From positions 17,068,589-17,132,588 of the forward strand of contig OZ038320.1 in NCBI GenBank assembly GCA_964035795.1: a stretch of 64,000 bases of DNA. Direction: 5' to 3'. Origin of the DNA: Pterobdella sp. o SKG-2022 (Eukaryota; Annelida; Clitellata; Hirudinida; Piscicolidae). A program made the translations under genes and the position numbers. Numbering within the stretch: position 1 is the stretch's first letter; the number at the start of each line of letters is the position of its first letter. This document shows, one piece after another, positions 61,267 to 64,000 of this stretch. A model generated the notes under the pieces. The model ran no database searches. It was not told the origin of the DNA and saw only the letters and a list, made by a program, of their open reading frames with translations.

Positions 61267-64000
61267 GTGAGGAATTTAGTTTTTTCTATTTGTTTGGAAT
61301 TCATCAAAAGAGTTTTTAAGTAAGCACTTGAAATTTTGATTGTTCAAAAACATATGTAAAGGGTACTCGCAGCATTTTGGTTTTTAAAATATACAAAATC
61401 TTAAAGCTTTAATGTTCATAACATATAGCAGTTAGCTAAATAGAGTTTCATTCTATAAAGATTTAAACTTCAAGAAAATTATATGATAGCAGAGCAACTT
61501 TTAATTTTCCAATAAATACCAGTCCCCTGGCTGTAGCTCTATGACAACATAAATATCAAATGTTAAAAAATACAACTAACGACACTCATTCAGTAAATAT
61601 TATCAGGATAAGAACAAAGCGAATATGCTGCCATGGTAATTTTTAGTTTCTTAAAACCAAGTTTGTGAACTCTTGAGACACGATTTACTCTTGGATCAAC
61701 TAATTTTGTCAACAAAACTTAGAAAGTCACTATTTATTGAATTTTGAGTCTACAATAGTCTTTCTTGATAAGAAATATGTTGAATTAAATATGAGTTTTC
61801 ATTAACTGTACTTGATTTCTGTATTATAAAACCACCGATCAAAAAAATTGCAACATCAGACAGTCAACAACAGATAAAAGGGGCTTTAACGCTGAACAAT
61901 GGTGCTTTCATGCGAGAAGACATTAAGAATTTGACAAAATAACAAGAAAATTTGGAAATGCAGTTTTATGCTGCGTGATGCAAAACTGCACAAGCAAAAA
62001 TACAAAAATTTTAAATTGAAATTGAGAGAAGATATATTCGGCCAAGCATTATTTGCATGAAATCTGGCAAGTCCTCTCAGCTAGAAAGACAATGTAGACG
62101 TAATTTCACTAATAAAAAACGACTTTTTTTTCATCATAAAAAACATGAGATCAAAAAAGTCTGAAATTCTACCCAAAGTTTATAAAACCTTGGTTACACC
62201 CAAGTTACTGTTGTACAATACTTGGTTTGAAAGCTTCACCAAGTATTTAAAAAAAAGTTTAACGCTGAACAGCTTACCCTTTATTTTTTATTTTTCTTTT
62301 TTTATTCATAAATTAAATAATGAATTTTTTCAATTTAGTGAGTTTTTATTTCTACATTCAAACGACAGAATCAATAATACCCCAAAATAAATGGCCCAAA
62401 AAAACGCTAAAAAAAGCTTGATTGAAGGATTTATTGAATAGAATGAAGTTTTAAATACAAAACTGAAATAATGATAATGAAAAATAGAATTTTGAAAAAT
62501 ATTTTTAAAAATTATTTTTAAAAATTTTCAATTAAAAGATAAACAAAACGATGTTATTTCATGATGAATTGCATGGGTTATTGAATTGCGGTAGCCTCAG
62601 AGTCTTCAAAGTGGATATTTTGAATTTTTAAAAATTTTGGCAAATTGTATGAACACGTGTGTGAACTCTCATAAAGATTCTATAACAAACATAAACGCTA
62701 ATTCAAACTAAAGACGTCCATTGAAGTTTTGTGTATCGATAATTAATTTGATCACTCTATTGTTTACTAAGCATTATATTTATACATTCAATAATTATCT
62801 TTTGAAATATATATATATATATATTTTTATTTGCACTCTCATTTTTGCAACTTTTAATTCACTTGTATTTTACATTAATTCGGGTTTTAATTAGTTTAAT
62901 ATATTTCCCAATGTCGACGTTGCAAAAAATTCCAGAGTTGACAGCTTTGTGCCACTTGTTTTGGGGCATTATAGATTTTGGATTAACTATTTTGCCCCGT
63001 GCCATTTTTTTTTTCATCAATTAAAATTTCACAAAACTTTCATTCATCAAACTTATGTTTACTCGGTAATATTTTCATTTCTATTTATATGTTATCTTTT
63101 CCTTAAATTGGAGTCATATTATCAACAATGTTCTTTTATACTCTACATTTAAAATTTGAATTAATTCGAAAACTTTTATTTTCTATATAATTACTTTTTC
63201 AACCCTACTCTGCCTATTTATTCAAGCCTGTTTACTCAATTTATCTAAATTTTTTTCATGTATATTGTTATACTGCCACTCCTGATGACAGAGTAGTGCC
63301 CTAATCACCGTCTATTTGGACAACCTAAGAAGCAACTCATTTCTTCAAATGTTTTCTCATTATTATTATGCTATCCATTTCATCAAGTTTTTAGGATTAT
63401 TTTTAATAGCAAAAAAATCTTATTCATAGTTTTGGATGTTTCTTTCCATATTTTATGATTAGCTTGACAAAATAGGTATCAAATGATATTTCTAAATTTT
63501 ATAAACTAAAAGTTTATTTACTTTATTTGAATAAATAAAAGAATTTTTGTTAAAAATAAATTTAATTTTTCAAAAAAAATCTCAATTTTTCTCAAAATTT
63601 TTTTTTTATTCTTTTAGAGCTAATTATGCAAATATTCATTCTGAATATATTTTCCTTAAATGATAGCATATATTTTAAACGACATGACTTAATTGAACTT
63701 CTAAAAAGTCAATTAAAAGTTCTCATGTCATTCAAGATGAATAATAATTATCCAAGCATTCATCAACCTTCTGCTCTCCTTTTCACTTCATATATGGTTC
63801 ATGAAGATATCTTTCAGTCTTTCAAGCAATTCAAAAATTATTTTATATAATAGGTTTTGTATTAAAAATGTTAACATAACATTTATTTAATATCCCTCAT
63901 TTCAGTCAACGTTTCTTTAAATCTCTCAGGCTTTTTATGTTTCGATAATGTTTATTAAACCACGTGGAACAAATATTTATCGATGTTTCATGCTCGCTTA
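61267..64000. other. Alpha2-delta intron, no exon found
   Basis: No match to the next expected alpha2-delta segment (the VWA part after FFNVIT) was found. The open frames here (for example 62145-62390 and 63626-63850) are hydrophobic AT-rich chance frames. A (TA)n tract is at 62808-62823. The intron therefore appears to run past the window end. Confidence 0.5.
62808..62823. repeat. (TA)n microsatellite
   Basis: Eight uninterrupted TA units in the last intron of the alpha2-delta gene. Confidence 0.85.

Noticed and set aside
1..64000. CRISPR arrays, operons, prophage or bacterial insertion sequences
   Set aside because: Spliced metazoan genes throughout; no regularly spaced repeats of that kind.

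Overview
The window is an AT-rich piece of an animal genome. It contains multi-exon genes with GT-AG introns from about 58 bases to over 4 kb, fossil non-LTR retrotransposons, dinucleotide microsatellites and one 200-N assembly gap. Animal-specific genes (two voltage-gated calcium channel auxiliary subunits, a doublecortin-like kinase, a nuclear receptor) show it is metazoan. Protein divergence and genome style suggest an invertebrate, possibly a flatworm or similar lineage, but I cannot fix the phylum.

Layout on the + strand: the 3' end of a mitochondrial-type acetyl-CoA acetyltransferase (1110-1882); a complete calcium-channel beta subunit with 13 exons (2465-9196), with a decayed antisense LINE in one intron; a complete doublecortin-like kinase with 9 exons (10326-16302); a mostly empty 10 kb stretch; a gene I do not recognise (26722-37379) whose product is built of degenerate repeats and ends in a CAAX-type prenylation motif; and the 5' part of a calcium-channel alpha2-delta subunit (49254-61266, continuing past the window). 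On the - strand are a nuclear receptor DNA-binding domain (38910-39423), a second LINE relic (41030-42225), and weaker exon-like islands near 16.9, 24.8, 45.8 and 46.7 kb.

The exon models were made by hand. Most genes were joined by requiring splice sites, reading phase and family similarity to agree; the beta subunit, kinase and alpha2-delta models keep frame throughout. The unrecognised gene has one unresolved junction. The beta and alpha2-delta subunits act in the same membrane channel complex and lie about 40 kb apart on the same strand. The least expected features are the CAAX repeat protein, a roughly 320-residue Lys/Asn-rich insert between the alpha2-delta signal peptide and its VWA_N region, a remodelled second zinc finger in the nuclear receptor, and a long near-perfect hairpin in an alpha2-delta intron.
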